This document shows positions 18,120 through 27,581 of a stretch of DNA of 44,639 nt, one piece after another. Both the position numbers and the translations under genes were made by a program. The notes under the pieces were generated by a model. The model was given only the letters and a program-made list of their open reading frames with translations, was not told where the DNA came from and ran no database searches. Positions within the stretch are counted from its first letter, which is position 1. Every line of letters starts with the position of its first letter. The DNA comes from Methylococcaceae bacterium (GTDB lineage: Bacteria > Pseudomonadota > Gammaproteobacteria > Methylococcales > Methylomonadaceae), in contig OMIH01000100.1 of assembly GCA_900299045.1 (NCBI GenBank), positions 1 to 44,639 on the forward strand. Reading direction: 5' to 3'.

Positions 18120-19370
18120 CTAAACGGCTAAATGTTCAATACGAGTAACTAACGCGTTTGCCGCAAGTTCAAGACCTTCTTTGTAATAGGCGCTTGCTGT
18201 CGTTGCATCATTATGGTCTAAAGCCAAATCACCGAGTAAGCGATAACTTTGCACACTTGGCTCAATTGAAATACTTTGTTTCAAATAACGCATTGCTTTT
18301 GTGTAATCGGATGTTCTTGCACTTAATTTGCCTAAAACCATCAACAAAACAGCATCGTTACCATGACCAATTAACCAACGCTCCGCTACTTCCAATTGCT
18401 GCTGGGGATTAGGTGATTCAATATTACCAAATAAGACAAGTAATGTGTCACTCCAATTAGCCGATAATGCTTTAACCAATTCATCCTCAATAGTTTCCCC
18501 TGCACCGACATCAATAACAGCCGCAAAATAAATAGCCGCCACACCACGCATCACTTTAACTGACAAAGGAATATCGACCCATAAAGCTTGAAGCGCTTGA
18601 AGATTGCGCTCACTGGCTGTTTTTTTGAGTAAATTACTAAACACTTCAATCTCAACTAACTTTAGATCCGCTTCCATTAATACTTTTTGCGTATTGAGCG
18701 CGGGGATGAGTGAGCGGAGCGCATCCCAATCTTCTAATTTTTGATAAGTTTGATGCAATAATCTCAAGATACTGGCATGTGTTGGATTAATAGAATGCAA
18801 TCGCGTCAATGTTTCTAACGCGAGATCAAATTGCTGTCCAGATAAATTCAGTTCAGCTTGTGTTAATCCAACGACTATTTCAGCATCTGCACCGTGTGCC
18901 CCATGCAGCGCGGCATTTTGTAAATACTCATCACGCTTATCAAGCGCACCGCGTGACTGTGCAGCACGCGCCGCTGTTAAATAATGAATAAGCGGTGCAC
19001 CACTGTGTGAGGCGTGTTTGATTAAAATACTTTCAGCGTCTTCCCAATTTCCTTCAGCAGAATCTACCAAGCCTTTAATTAACGCTTGTTGTGAAATAGC
19101 GAGTTTGTTTGTTTCAACGCGTTTTCTAATTTGTTTAGGTAGACGCAATATCCATCCAATTAAACGAAATAAAATATAGAGAATAAAAAAAACAGTCACT
19201 AATGCGCCTAAAAAAACAAATAGCGACGTTTCAACAGACCACTGCTCAATACCAATTAATACATAGCCAGCGCTGTTTAAGTTTGTTAACCATTGACTAC
19301 CATAAAAAATAGCAGAACCCAGCGAACCTAAAATTATTAAAAGAAAAATGGCTTTTTTCATAGGTATCAT
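18120..19370 (-). CDS. hemY: HemY-type membrane protein with TPR repeats
   Basis: 416 residues. Two membrane segments at about 6-23 and 48-71 form the HemY N-terminal domain, followed by a long helical region with TPR-like repeats to the C-terminus. This is the gammaproteobacterial HemY encoded after hemX, not the unrelated Bacillus protoporphyrinogen oxidase of the same name; its biochemical role in porphyrin metabolism is not settled. The start is taken at ATG 19370, close behind AAGAAG; M4 at 19361 is an alternative (413 aa) with an 11-base spacing. It follows hemX by 6 bases and abuts the lipoprotein gene. Confidence 0.9.
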   Translation of the reverse strand: MIPMKKAIFLLIILGSLGSAIFYGSQWLTNLNSAGYVLIGIEQWSVETSLFVFLGALVTVFFILYILFRLIGWILRLPKQIRKRVETNKLAISQQALIKGLVDSAEGNWEDAESILIKHASHSGAPLIHYLTAARAAQSRGALDKRDEYLQNAALHGAHGADAEIVVGLTQAELNLSGQQFDLALETLTRLHSINPTHASILRLLHQTYQKLEDWDALRSLIPALNTQKVLMEADLKLVEIEVFSNLLKKTASERNLQALQALWVDIPLSVKVMRGVAAIYFAAVIDVGAGETIEDELVKALSANWSDTLLVLFGNIESPNPQQQLEVAERWLIGHGNDAVLLMVLGKLSARTSDYTKAMRYLKQSISIEPSVQSYRLLGDLALDHNDATTASAYYKEGLELAANALVTRIEHLAV

Positions 19371-19376
19371 TTCTTC

Positions 19377-20546
19377 TTAAGGTTGCGCCGGTGCGGCGGA
19401 GGCGGGTGCGTCGTCTGAATTTTTAGACGCTTTAACGGAAGTCGAGCCAGACAGTGCTTTGTCGGTTTCAACACGCAATTTTGTAATATCGCGCAACATT
19501 TTCAATGACAAACTAATATCAGGGAATTGGCTACGAATTTTAACATCGGTGAGTTTAGTCAATGCAGAAGAGAAATGCTCCATTTCCTTCTCTTTCACAA
19601 AATTTTGCGTTAGCCATTTTTGAGCATCATTTAAACTCGCTTGATAAAGGACGTCGTTTTGCTGAACGAGAGCAATTTTGACCATTTCCAGTTTGACACC
19701 TAATTGTTCACGAATAAATTGTGCTTGTTCTGGCGTTAAAATTTCATTAACGTGCTGTTGAACATGGCGAATAGTGACCATACTTTCTAATCGCCCAAGC
19801 AAGCCATCTACATTGTCTTTTTTGGTTTTAACAGGCACCACCTCTACAATGGGTGATTCAACCTCTTTTCCTGCGTAAGGTAATAATAAAACCAATGAAT
19901 GAATTTGTGATTCTAATGTTTGAAGCGTTGCATAAATGCCCACAATATCAGCCGAATTGACCGCACTAATCGCTGCAATATCCTTCGCTAATTGTTCGCG
20001 TACTTTGTACGCAGCGGCATCACCACTTTCACGAAGTCGCTGATCAGCGGCTTCTAACGCTTCGTGGGTCGTATTAACGTCGCCCATAAGCAGTAAACGC
20101 TGATTGGCAACACTGAGTAGATATTCTGCATCTGCAAGTAGCCAATCACCACGCGTTTTGCCAAGTTGGCGTTGAAGTTTTTGAATTTCTTCAAGTAAAT
20201 TTTTATGAATAGTGTCTAATTTTTCATTATGTAATTGAGAAAAATCATTAACCGTATTATTGAAATGTGCTTCTTTATTTGACACATCTGTTTGAACAGT
20301 TGCCAATTGTGATTGAATTGCAGCTAACTGGGCTTGGTAATCGCTAATTTGCTGAGAAACAGCCCCTTTGACTTCACCACCTAAGCCTTCTTGTTTATCA
20401 CGCAATTGCATCAAAAAGGTATATCCAATGCCAGATAGTGCTCCAATCAGTAATAAAATAATCAAGCCAAACCAAAGTCCGCTGCGAGAGTGTCTGACTT
20501 GCTTTATCTCATTGACAGTTTTTTGTTCTTCGATCAATTCGGCCAT
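19377..20546 (-). CDS. hemX: HemX-type membrane protein of the heme cluster
   Basis: 389 residues with a charged cytoplasmic N-terminus, one membrane anchor at about 24-46, a coiled-coil stretch at about 55-130 and a helical C-terminal part that ends in an Ala/Pro-rich tail. This is the layout of the HemX family found between hemD and hemY in gammaproteobacteria. It has been annotated as a uroporphyrinogen-III methyltransferase homologue, but no AdoMet-binding motif is visible, so an enzymatic role is doubtful; a scaffolding role is inference. Only one base separates its ATG from the hemD stop, and hemY follows 6 bases after its own stop. Confidence 0.9.
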   Translation of the reverse strand: MAELIEEQKTVNEIKQVRHSRSGLWFGLIILLLIGALSGIGYTFLMQLRDKQEGLGGEVKGAVSQQISDYQAQLAAIQSQLATVQTDVSNKEAHFNNTVNDFSQLHNEKLDTIHKNLLEEIQKLQRQLGKTRGDWLLADAEYLLSVANQRLLLMGDVNTTHEALEAADQRLRESGDAAAYKVREQLAKDIAAISAVNSADIVGIYATLQTLESQIHSLVLLLPYAGKEVESPIVEVVPVKTKKDNVDGLLGRLESMVTIRHVQQHVNEILTPEQAQFIREQLGVKLEMVKIALVQQNDVLYQASLNDAQKWLTQNFVKEKEMEHFSSALTKLTDVKIRSQFPDISLSLKMLRDITKLRVETDKALSGSTSVKASKNSDDAPASAAPAQP

Positions 20547-20547
20547 T

Positions 20548-21315
20548 TTATTTTCCGTGTATTATTGTTGTGACTGCTTTAAGGATTGCATCATCTGACG
20601 GTGATTGCGCAATTGATATCCATTGAAAACCAAGTGATTTAGCAATGTCTTTAATGCGTTCACTGATGACAACTAAAGGCAGTTGTTTTAACATGTCATG
20701 TTGCGCGAATGGCAACATAGTCACTAAATTTTGTATCGCATCGCCACTGGTGGCGGTAATTATATTTAACTGTTTTTGTGTAATAAGTTGCACGACATCA
20801 CTGCAATCAATAGCGGGTATCACTCGACGATAAACATGTTGATATTCAACCGTTACACCATACGCTGTTAATGTTTCAAAAAGTGTTTCGCGTCCATTTT
20901 CACCACGCACAATAACGATGTGTTTAGGCATCCTTTTTTGATTGACAAGCAATGCTAACAAAGCTTCGCTATTATAACCCTGCTCGGGCATTAAATCGAC
21001 GCTTACACCCATTGTTATCAATGCGCGTGCTGTTGCTTGACCAATTGCCATGCAAGACGTGGTTCGCAATCGTGCTATTTTAGCATCATCTAACTGTGAA
21101 CAATATAATGTCGCTGCATTTGCACTAGTAAAAATAACACCATCAGCCTGATTCAATTGTCGTTCAACATCCTTAACATCAAGCAATATAGGGAAAATTT
21201 CGAGTGTTGGAAAAGGGATAGGAATGCCATTTTTTTTCGCAATAATTGTACATAAATGTTCAGATTGATGCGCGGGGCGCGTTACTAAAATACGCGCCTG
21301 ATTCAAATCACACAT
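20548..21315 (-). CDS. hemD: Uroporphyrinogen-III synthase
   Basis: 255 residues, the usual length for HemD. The enzyme closes hydroxymethylbilane into uroporphyrinogen III with inversion of ring D. The family is poorly conserved; recognisable pieces are the N-terminal ILVTRPAHQSE, the GVIFTSANAA segment, the IVRGENGRETL segment and ITATSGDAIQNL in the second domain. The ATG overlaps the hemC stop by one base (TAATG), so the substrate-producing and substrate-using enzymes are translationally coupled. hemX follows after one base. Confidence 0.95.
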   Translation of the reverse strand: MCDLNQARILVTRPAHQSEHLCTIIAKKNGIPIPFPTLEIFPILLDVKDVERQLNQADGVIFTSANAATLYCSQLDDAKIARLRTTSCMAIGQATARALITMGVSVDLMPEQGYNSEALLALLVNQKRMPKHIVIVRGENGRETLFETLTAYGVTVEYQHVYRRVIPAIDCSDVVQLITQKQLNIITATSGDAIQNLVTMLPFAQHDMLKQLPLVVISERIKDIAKSLGFQWISIAQSPSDDAILKAVTTIIHGK

Positions 21316-22241
21316 TAATCCAGTAACGCTTGCAAAATGTCAAAAGCGCCTTGCGCTAGTAAATCCTCCGCAATCGCTTCACCTATAGCAAAAGCATCGC
21401 TAATATGTCCGCGTTTTTCAGCGCGATAAATCACACTCCCATCGGGATTTCCTACCAGTCCACGCATCGATATTTCATCATTGTCAATTTGCGCAAATCC
21501 AGCTATGGGGACTTGGCAGCCGCCATTGAGTTTGGCATTCATCGCACGTTCTGCTGTAACACATATCGCTGTTGACGGGTTATTTAATGCTTTTAAAATT
21601 GTATTCACTTGCAAATCATCACTGCGACACTCAATACCAATCGCACCTTGTCCAATGGCAGGTAAACTGATTTGTGTAGGCAAACACTGCGCAATACGAT
21701 TCTCCATACCAAGGCGTTTCAATCCAGCAGAGGCAAGAATAATCGCATCGTACTCTCCTGCGTCCAATTTCGCTAAACGCGTATTCACATTCCCGCGCAA
21801 TGATAAAATTTCAGCATTTGGAAACATTGCTTTAATTTGACATTGACGACGCAGACTAGAGGTTCCAATACGCGCATTTTCAGGCAACGCATCTAACGAT
21901 GAATAATGATTTGAAACAAACGCATCAGTGGGATCTTCTCGTTCCAAAATCGCCGCTAAATGTAAACCATCTGGAAAAGTTACGGGGACATCTTTCATAG
22001 AATGCACAGCAATATCTGCATGACCTTCAAGCATACCCTGCTCTAATTCTTTGACAAATAACCCTTTGCCACCAATTTTGGCTAATGGCGCATCGAGAAT
22101 TTTATCGCCTCGCGTGACCATTTTGACCAGTTGCGTTTGAGTAGAGGGAAAAAGTGCTTTTATACGTTCAGAAACATACTCAGCTTGCCAAAGCGCTAAA
22201 GGACTTTGACGGGTTGCGATACGAATAATTTGAATAGTCAC
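21315..22241 (-). CDS. hemC: Porphobilinogen deaminase (hydroxymethylbilane synthase)
   Basis: 308 residues. It joins four porphobilinogen units on a dipyrromethane cofactor to make hydroxymethylbilane in the cytoplasm. The cofactor-attachment cysteine is C242 in LNGGCQVPI; other hallmarks are [32 protein letters not shown] and [10 protein letters not shown]. The start is GTG at 22241, chosen because the protein then aligns from its first residues with the family; no clear ribosome binding site precedes it. It heads hemC-hemD-hemX-hemY-lipoprotein. clpB ends 137 bases upstream on the same strand, and that gap holds a hairpin and a possible 19-codon frame. Confidence 0.97.
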   Translation of the reverse strand: MTIQIIRIATRQSPLALWQAEYVSERIKALFPSTQTQLVKMVTRGDKILDAPLAKIGGKGLFVKELEQGMLEGHADIAVHSMKDVPVTFPDGLHLAAILEREDPTDAFVSNHYSSLDALPENARIGTSSLRRQCQIKAMFPNAEILSLRGNVNTRLAKLDAGEYDAIILASAGLKRLGMENRIAQCLPTQISLPAIGQGAIGIECRSDDLQVNTILKALNNPSTAICVTAERAMNAKLNGGCQVPIAGFAQIDNDEISMRGLVGNPDGSVIYRAEKRGHISDAFAIGEAIAEDLLAQGAFDILQALLD

Positions 22242-22281
22242 TGCAATAATTTAGGATAAAAGAGTTAAAATGCGGAAGAGT

Positions 22282-22341
22282 TTAGCGTAAATCGTGGATT
22301 TCGTCGAAAATTAAACAGCACGAGAAAGAACAATTCGTCAT
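22282..22341 (-). CDS. Possible 19-residue leader ORF upstream of hemC
   Basis: In the clpB-hemC gap an ATG (22339-22341) follows AAGGA by 5 bases and opens a 19-codon frame, MTNCSFSCCLIFDEIHDLR. The ATG sits in the 6-base loop of an 8-bp hairpin (GGACAATT with AATTGTTC, 22328-22349). Such frames arise by chance; only the good ribosome binding site and the hairpin make it worth listing. Confidence 0.15.
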   Translation of the reverse strand: MTNCSFSCCLIFDEIHDLR

Positions 22342-22378
22342 AATTGTCCTTCCCGCCCTGTTTTTAAGATCATAAAAC

Positions 22379-24952
22379 TTAATGTGAAAACACTAACTCA
22401 CCATTTACTTCAGTGACCTTTATCACATCACCTGCCACAAAATGTCCAGCTAAAATAGATTGCGCTAAAGGATTTTCAAGCTGTTGCGCAATAGCGCGTT
22501 TCATTGGACGTGCGCCGTAAATGGGATCAAATCCGGCTTCACCCAATAAATCAAGCGCAGCATCTGAAATCTCAAACCCCATATCACGCTCTTGCAACCG
22601 CTTGCGTAAATAGTCGATTTGAATAGTCGAAATTGCACGCACTTGTTTACGCCCAAGCGAGTGAAAAACGACAGCTTCATCAATTCGATTAATAAATTCT
22701 GGTCGAAATTTTGTCGCTACAATATCCATTACCGCATTTTTCATGACGCTATAAAGTACGTCACCTGATAACGCTTGAATCGTATCTGAACCGATATTGG
22801 ACGTCATTACAATAATGGTATTTTTAAAATCCACTGTCCGTCCTTGTCCATCAGTTAAACGACCATCGTCTAATACTTGTAATAAAATATTAAAGACATC
22901 GGGGTGCGCTTTTTCGATTTCATCCAGCAAAATAACGCTATACGGTTTACGTCGCACTAATTCTGTTAAATAACCGCCCTCTTCATAGCCAACATAACCA
23001 GGAGGTGCACCAATCAAACGCGCCACAGAATGTTTTTCCATAAACTCTGACATATCAATACGCACCATGGCATCGGGCGTATCAAACATAAATTCCGCTA
23101 ACGCTTTGCATAACTCCGTTTTACCAACACCGGTAGGACCTAAAAACAAAAATGAACCATTAGGTCGATTAGGATCCGACAGTCCTGCGCGTGATCGACG
23201 AATAGCGTTGCTCACGGCTTTTAATGCCTCATCTTGCCCAATGACGCGCTGCTTTAAATACGTTTCCATGTGTAGGAGTTTTTCACGCTCTCCTTCGCGC
23301 ATTTTTGACACTGGAATGCCCGTCCATTTAGACACAATCTCAGCGATTTCGTCTTCAGTGACTTTATTACGCAACAGCGTCATTTTCTGTGTATCAAATG
23401 TGGCACTTTGTGCAATTTGCTTTTCTAATTCGGGAATAATGCCATATTGCAATTCAGACATACGCGCTAAATCATTATTGCGCCTCGCTGTTTCAACTTC
23501 TAATCGAGCATGCTCTAATTTTTCTTTAATCGCTGCGCTACCTTGCAGAGCGGATTTCTCTGCTTTCCAAACTTCTTCTAAATCAGAATATTCTTGCTCT
23601 AACGCACTAATTTCTTGTTCAAGAATATGTAACCGTTTTTTAGATGCGGCATCTTTTTCTTTTTTAAGCGCGACTTGTTCAATTTTAAGTTGAATTAAGC
23701 GGCAATGCAGTTTATCCATCATTTCCGGCTTTGAATCAATTTCCATGCGAATGCGACTTGCCGCTTCATCAATTAAATCAATGGCTTTATCGGGCAATTG
23801 ACGATCTGAAATATACCGATAAGAAAGCGCCGCCGCTGCAACAATCGCAGGATCTGTAATATCAACACCATGATGAACTTCGTATTTTTCTTTTAACCCA
23901 CGCAAAATAGCAATCGTATCTTCTACACTAGGCTCGTCGACCAAAACTTTTTGAAAACGACGCTCAAGTGCCGCATCTTTTTCAATGTATTTGCGATACT
24001 CTTCCAAGGTTGTCGCGCCAACACAATGCAAATCACCTCTTGCGAGTGCAGGTTTTAACATATTTCCTGCATCCATTGCGCCATCGGCTTTCCCTGCACC
24101 AACCATGGTATGCAATTCATCAATAAATAAAATGACTTGTCCTTCTTGCTTGGCTAAATCATTTAATACCGCTTTTAAACGCTCTTCAAATTCACCACGA
24201 AATTTTGCCCCTGCAATCAATGCTGCCATATCGAGTGACAAAACCTGTTTGTGTTTCATTCCCTCTGGGACTTCGCCGTTGACAATACGCTGTGCTAAAC
24301 CTTCAACAATGGCACTTTTACCTACACCGGGTTGCCCAATGAGAACAGGATTGTTTTTTGTTCGGCGTTGCAATACTTGAATCGTTCGACGAATTTCATC
24401 GTCACGACCAATAACCGGATCAAGTTTACCTTGCATCGCACGTTGCGTTAAATTCACCGTATATTTAGTTAACGCCTGACGTTGATCTTCTGCATTCGCC
24501 TCATTCACCGTTTCACCTCCACGCAATTTTTCAATTGCGCTTTCAAGTAGCCCTTTATTTATGCCAAATTTTTTGAATGTTTCTGTTAACGAGCATTTTT
24601 CATCCGCAATAGCGAGTAAAAACAATTCACTAGAAATAAATGTATCATTGCGTTTTTGCGCGAGTTTATCGGTCATATTAAGCAAACGATCAAGTTCACT
24701 TGATACACGCACATCGCCACCGGTTCCGCTCACGCTCGCTAAACGATTCACGACAGCAAGCAATTCGACGCGTAAACTAGACACGTTAATACCGCTCTGG
24801 GCAAGCAGTGGCTTAATACTGCCACTTTCTTGATCAATTAACGCTAAAAGTAAATGCACGGGCTCAATGAATTGATGATCTTTTCCCAGCGCTAAACTTT
24901 GCGCACCTGCAATCGCTTCATGAAATGTACTGGTTAATTTATCTGTTCTCAT
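22379..24952 (-). CDS. clpB: ATP-dependent protein disaggregase ClpB
   Basis: 857 residues, the same length as E. coli ClpB. It pulls proteins out of aggregates together with DnaK/DnaJ. Order: Clp N-domain (1-145), first AAA+ module with Walker A ending at K212 (GQPGVGKS) and FIDELHTM, coiled-coil middle domain at about 410-530, second AAA+ module with [15 protein letters not shown] and [11 protein letters not shown], and the C-terminal D2 small domain. The ATG has AGGA 9 bases upstream and a sigma-32-like promoter at 24995-25023. Codon 149 is GTG behind a strong GGAGG, as for the short ClpB form of E. coli. uvrD lies upstream on the same strand. Confidence 0.98.
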   Translation of the reverse strand: MRTDKLTSTFHEAIAGAQSLALGKDHQFIEPVHLLLALIDQESGSIKPLLAQSGINVSSLRVELLAVVNRLASVSGTGGDVRVSSELDRLLNMTDKLAQKRNDTFISSELFLLAIADEKCSLTETFKKFGINKGLLESAIEKLRGGETVNEANAEDQRQALTKYTVNLTQRAMQGKLDPVIGRDDEIRRTIQVLQRRTKNNPVLIGQPGVGKSAIVEGLAQRIVNGEVPEGMKHKQVLSLDMAALIAGAKFRGEFEERLKAVLNDLAKQEGQVILFIDELHTMVGAGKADGAMDAGNMLKPALARGDLHCVGATTLEEYRKYIEKDAALERRFQKVLVDEPSVEDTIAILRGLKEKYEVHHGVDITDPAIVAAAALSYRYISDRQLPDKAIDLIDEAASRIRMEIDSKPEMMDKLHCRLIQLKIEQVALKKEKDAASKKRLHILEQEISALEQEYSDLEEVWKAEKSALQGSAAIKEKLEHARLEVETARRNNDLARMSELQYGIIPELEKQIAQSATFDTQKMTLLRNKVTEDEIAEIVSKWTGIPVSKMREGEREKLLHMETYLKQRVIGQDEALKAVSNAIRRSRAGLSDPNRPNGSFLFLGPTGVGKTELCKALAEFMFDTPDAMVRIDMSEFMEKHSVARLIGAPPGYVGYEEGGYLTELVRRKPYSVILLDEIEKAHPDVFNILLQVLDDGRLTDGQGRTVDFKNTIIVMTSNIGSDTIQALSGDVLYSVMKNAVMDIVATKFRPEFINRIDEAVVFHSLGRKQVRAISTIQIDYLRKRLQERDMGFEISDAALDLLGEAGFDPIYGARPMKRAIAQQLENPLAQSILAGHFVAGDVIKVTEVNGELVFSH
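24506..24520 (-). promoter_or_regulatory. Internal ribosome binding site and GTG start for short ClpB
   Basis: Within clpB, GGAGG (24516-24520 on the minus strand) lies 7 bases before GTG codon 149 (24506-24508). Translation from here would give a form without the N-domain, 22379-24508. E. coli ClpB is known to use the same position (Val149) as a second start. Confidence 0.7.
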
Positions 24953-24994
24953 TATTGAATTTCCTTTTAGATTTAAAGAAATGAACTTGTTTCA

Positions 24995-25023
24995 ATAATG
25001 GTGTTCTAAAACCAGAATTCAAG
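24995..25023 (-). promoter_or_regulatory. Sigma-32-type heat-shock promoter of clpB
   Basis: CTTGAA (25018-25023) and CACCATTAT (24995-25003), both read on the minus strand, are 14 bases apart. They match the sigma-32 pattern CTTGAA and CCCCAT with one mismatch in the -10 half. The site lies in the uvrD-clpB gap, 43 bases before the clpB start, as expected for a heat-shock gene. Confidence 0.75.
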
Positions 25024-25035
25024 TAGGTGAGAACA

Positions 25036-27216
25036 TTACATCACTCTTAGCTTTGTGTAGAGCGTCATTAACCACCGTGAATCATCTGAAAATTTAATCA
25101 ACGCGCGTTCGGTTTTGCCTTCACCTTCAATTTTCAAAATCATACCGACGCCAAAACTTTCATGCTCAACACACTGTCCTTGACGATACAGCCCTCCGCT
25201 TTGCATCTCTTTTGGTAAATTGCTCACTGAAAAATTCGATGATTTTGCCGTAATTGGGCGAGATACTTCCCTTTTTGGACGCACTTCGTCGAGAAGCTCT
25301 ACGGGCAACTCACGCAAAAAACGCGACTTACTCGCTGGCATTTCACGTCCATATAAAAGTCGTTTTTCAGCGTGCGTGATATACAATTTTTCTCGCGCTC
25401 GCGTAATGCCGACGTAACATAAACGCCGCTCTTCTTCTAATTTTCCTGCATCATAAATAGATTGCTGAGAAGGAAACAAACCTTCTTCAACGCCAACCAA
25501 AAATACTAAATGAAACTCCAAGCCTTTGGCTGTATGTAAGGTCATTAGCTGGACACAATCATCAAATTCATCTGCTTGTGATTCTACAGATTCCAAGGCG
25601 GCATGGCTTAAAAATTCAGATAACTCCGATATATCCGCATCGCTATTCACATCCATTTTGAACAAATTGGCGGCATTGACAAGCTCTTTTAAGTTTTCAA
25701 TTTTTTCAGCACTTTTTTCAACTTTATCTTGCGAATAAAACGCCATTAGACCACTGTTTTCAATAGCAAGTTGAACCTTTTCACCTAACGGTAACTCGGC
25801 TGTTTTAACCGCTAATTGGTCAATCAAATCCAAAAAATAAAATAACGCATTCGCAGCACGATTTGGTAATAATTTTTGCTCAATTAATGATTGCGCAGCC
25901 TGCCAAAGTGAGGTTTGCTGCGTATTGGCTAGCTGTCGAATTTCATCAATCGTTTTCAAACCAATGCCGCGCGTTGGCGTATTCACAACACGGTCAAATG
26001 ACGCATCATCGTGACGATTGGCGAGTAATCGCAAATAAGCGAGTGCATTTTTAATTTCAGCACGATCAAAAAAGCGTAGCCCGCCATAAACACGGTAAGG
26101 TGTTTTAGTGAGCATAAGCTGTTCTTCGAATTGACGGGATTGGGCATTTGAGCGATATAAAATCGCGACATCAACGCGTTTATTTCCCGCTTCAACCCAT
26201 GCGCGAATACGCTCAACCACATACTTTGCCTCATCAACATCACTAAATGCCCCGTAAACACTGATTTTTTCACCATCAGGTAAATCCGTCCACAACGCTT
26301 TACCAAGACGACTTTTGTTATTAGCAATGATGTGATTTGCTGCTTTTAATATGACGCCACTCGACCGATAATTTTGTTCTAATTTAATGGTTTGATGCGT
26401 TGGATAGTGATCTTTGAAATGATAAATATTTTCAATTTTTGCCCCTCGCCAACCATAAATAGCTTGGTCATCATCTCCAACCACAAAAATGTTATCACGA
26501 TTAGGACTTAACAAGGTTAACCACGCATATTGCAAATGATTAGTATCTTGAAATTCATCAACATGAATTTGACTAAATCGCTGCTGATATTGTGTGAGTA
26601 TATTTTCATTATCACGAAAAAGTTCATAAACACGTAGTAATAATTCTGAAAAATCCACGACACCTGAACGCTCACAAGCGGCTTCATATTCTTGGTAAAT
26701 GCGTAGAAAACGTCGTGTATTTTTATCTTCATTGCCAACTAAATGAAAACTACGCAACGCGGCATCTTTTTTTTCATTAATAAACCATTGCACTTCTTTT
26801 GCTGGCAGTTCTTTATCGTCAATTTTCAAATCCGCCAGAATGCGTTTAATCAAGCGTTGTTGATCATTTGAGTCAAGCACTTGAAAATCTTTAGGTAAAC
26901 GCGCTTGCTCTGCATGACGACGTAGTAGACGGTGCGCAATACCGTGAAATGTTCCAATCCACATCGAGCTCGCACTACTATCAAGTAAATGCTCAATACG
27001 CCCACGCATTTCATTTGCCGCTTTATTGGTAAACGTGACTGCGAGAATACTTTGTGGCGAAAGTGCATTAACTTGTATTTGCCAAACAATTCGGTGCACT
27101 AAAACACGCGTTTTACCGCTGCCAGCACCAGCTAAAATCAGCATAGCTTGTGAAGGAGCTGTGACGGCTGCGCGTTGCGCATCGTTGAGTGGAGCAATGA
27201 TTGAGGTAATATCCAT
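25036..27216 (-). CDS. uvrD: DNA helicase II, UvrD
   Basis: 726 residues, close to the 720 of E. coli. A superfamily 1 3'-5' helicase used in nucleotide-excision and mismatch repair. Motifs: GAGSGKT (30-36), VTFTNKAANEM, HVDEFQDTN, VGDDDQAIYGWRGA, LEQNYRSS, LMTLHTAKGLEF and VGITRAREKLY. The N-terminus (MDITSIIAPLNDAQRAAV) and the C-terminal Tudor-like end (GQCVEHESFGVGMILKIEGE) match UvrD rather than Rep or PcrA. It stops just before the clpB promoter, so clpB may also receive read-through. The ATG is at 27216; the divergent DUF2892 gene starts 111 bases away. Confidence 0.95.
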   Translation of the reverse strand: MDITSIIAPLNDAQRAAVTAPSQAMLILAGAGSGKTRVLVHRIVWQIQVNALSPQSILAVTFTNKAANEMRGRIEHLLDSSASSMWIGTFHGIAHRLLRRHAEQARLPKDFQVLDSNDQQRLIKRILADLKIDDKELPAKEVQWFINEKKDAALRSFHLVGNEDKNTRRFLRIYQEYEAACERSGVVDFSELLLRVYELFRDNENILTQYQQRFSQIHVDEFQDTNHLQYAWLTLLSPNRDNIFVVGDDDQAIYGWRGAKIENIYHFKDHYPTHQTIKLEQNYRSSGVILKAANHIIANNKSRLGKALWTDLPDGEKISVYGAFSDVDEAKYVVERIRAWVEAGNKRVDVAILYRSNAQSRQFEEQLMLTKTPYRVYGGLRFFDRAEIKNALAYLRLLANRHDDASFDRVVNTPTRGIGLKTIDEIRQLANTQQTSLWQAAQSLIEQKLLPNRAANALFYFLDLIDQLAVKTAELPLGEKVQLAIENSGLMAFYSQDKVEKSAEKIENLKELVNAANLFKMDVNSDADISELSEFLSHAALESVESQADEFDDCVQLMTLHTAKGLEFHLVFLVGVEEGLFPSQQSIYDAGKLEEERRLCYVGITRAREKLYITHAEKRLLYGREMPASKSRFLRELPVELLDEVRPKREVSRPITAKSSNFSVSNLPKEMQSGGLYRQGQCVEHESFGVGMILKIEGEGKTERALIKFSDDSRWLMTLYTKLRVM

Positions 27217-27327
27217 AATTTTATCGCTTGCAGATTTTTAACAGCTGTGTATAGTTTGAAGGTAAACACGGTCAATCATTGATGACCTGTTTTCTATGAC
27301 ATTATTATACAGAGAAGGTTTTTTAAA

Positions 27328-27528
27328 ATGAGTTTTGATTATAAACGTTTATGTAAATTCGAATTGAACTTAGACGAAACAAAAAAGAAATATCGCTTAT
27401 ACGCTGGCGCAGCGACGCTTGTCACGTCGCTCATCACCGCAAGCATTCCGCTTTTAGTGATTGGTTTAGTGCTGACAGCAACAGGTTATTCAGGCTGGTG
27501 CCCGCTCTGCTCTGCGCTTGAAAAATAA
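27328..27528 (+). CDS. Small membrane protein, DUF2892 family
   Basis: 66 residues. After a charged N-terminus come two hydrophobic segments (about 22-39 and 41-56) and the family ending GWCPLCSALE, resembling the membrane domain at the end of YgaP. Function is unknown; DUF2892 proteins often accompany rhodanese or sulfur-handling proteins, but none is encoded here. The variant CPLC carries two cysteines (C58, C61) where many relatives have CPLY. AAGG lies 9 bases before the ATG. A hairpin at 27542-27577 lies between this gene and the DUF3422 gene. Confidence 0.75.
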   Translation: MSFDYKRLCKFELNLDETKKKYRLYAGAATLVTSLITASIPLLVIGLVLTATGYSGWCPLCSALEK

Positions 27529-27541
27529 GCGTCTACATTCC

Positions 27542-27577
27542 CACACGCATTGCATCCAAACAATGACAGTGCGTGTG
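27542..27577 (+). other. Hairpin between the DUF2892 and DUF3422 genes
   Basis: CACACGCA (27542-27549) and TGCGTGTG (27570-27577) form a perfect 8-bp stem. No T tract follows, so a classic terminator is unlikely. The right arm ends 4 bases before the TTG start of the next gene, which would place the hairpin over that gene's ribosome binding region. Confidence 0.5.
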
Positions 27578-27581
27578 ATAC

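Noticed and set aside
23067-23693. 208-codon open frame antisense to clpB
   Set aside because: It lies wholly within clpB on the opposite strand, has a composition typical of a reverse-frame shadow and resembles no protein family.
25983-26327. 114-codon frame overlapping uvrD on the same strand
   Set aside because: It is an alternative frame inside a conserved helicase with all motifs in the main frame; no frameshift is needed.
27287-27302. LexA-box-like CTGT-N8-ACAT between uvrD and the DUF2892 gene
   Set aside because: Only one half-site is perfect and the spacer is not the expected AT alternation; too weak to call an SOS operator.
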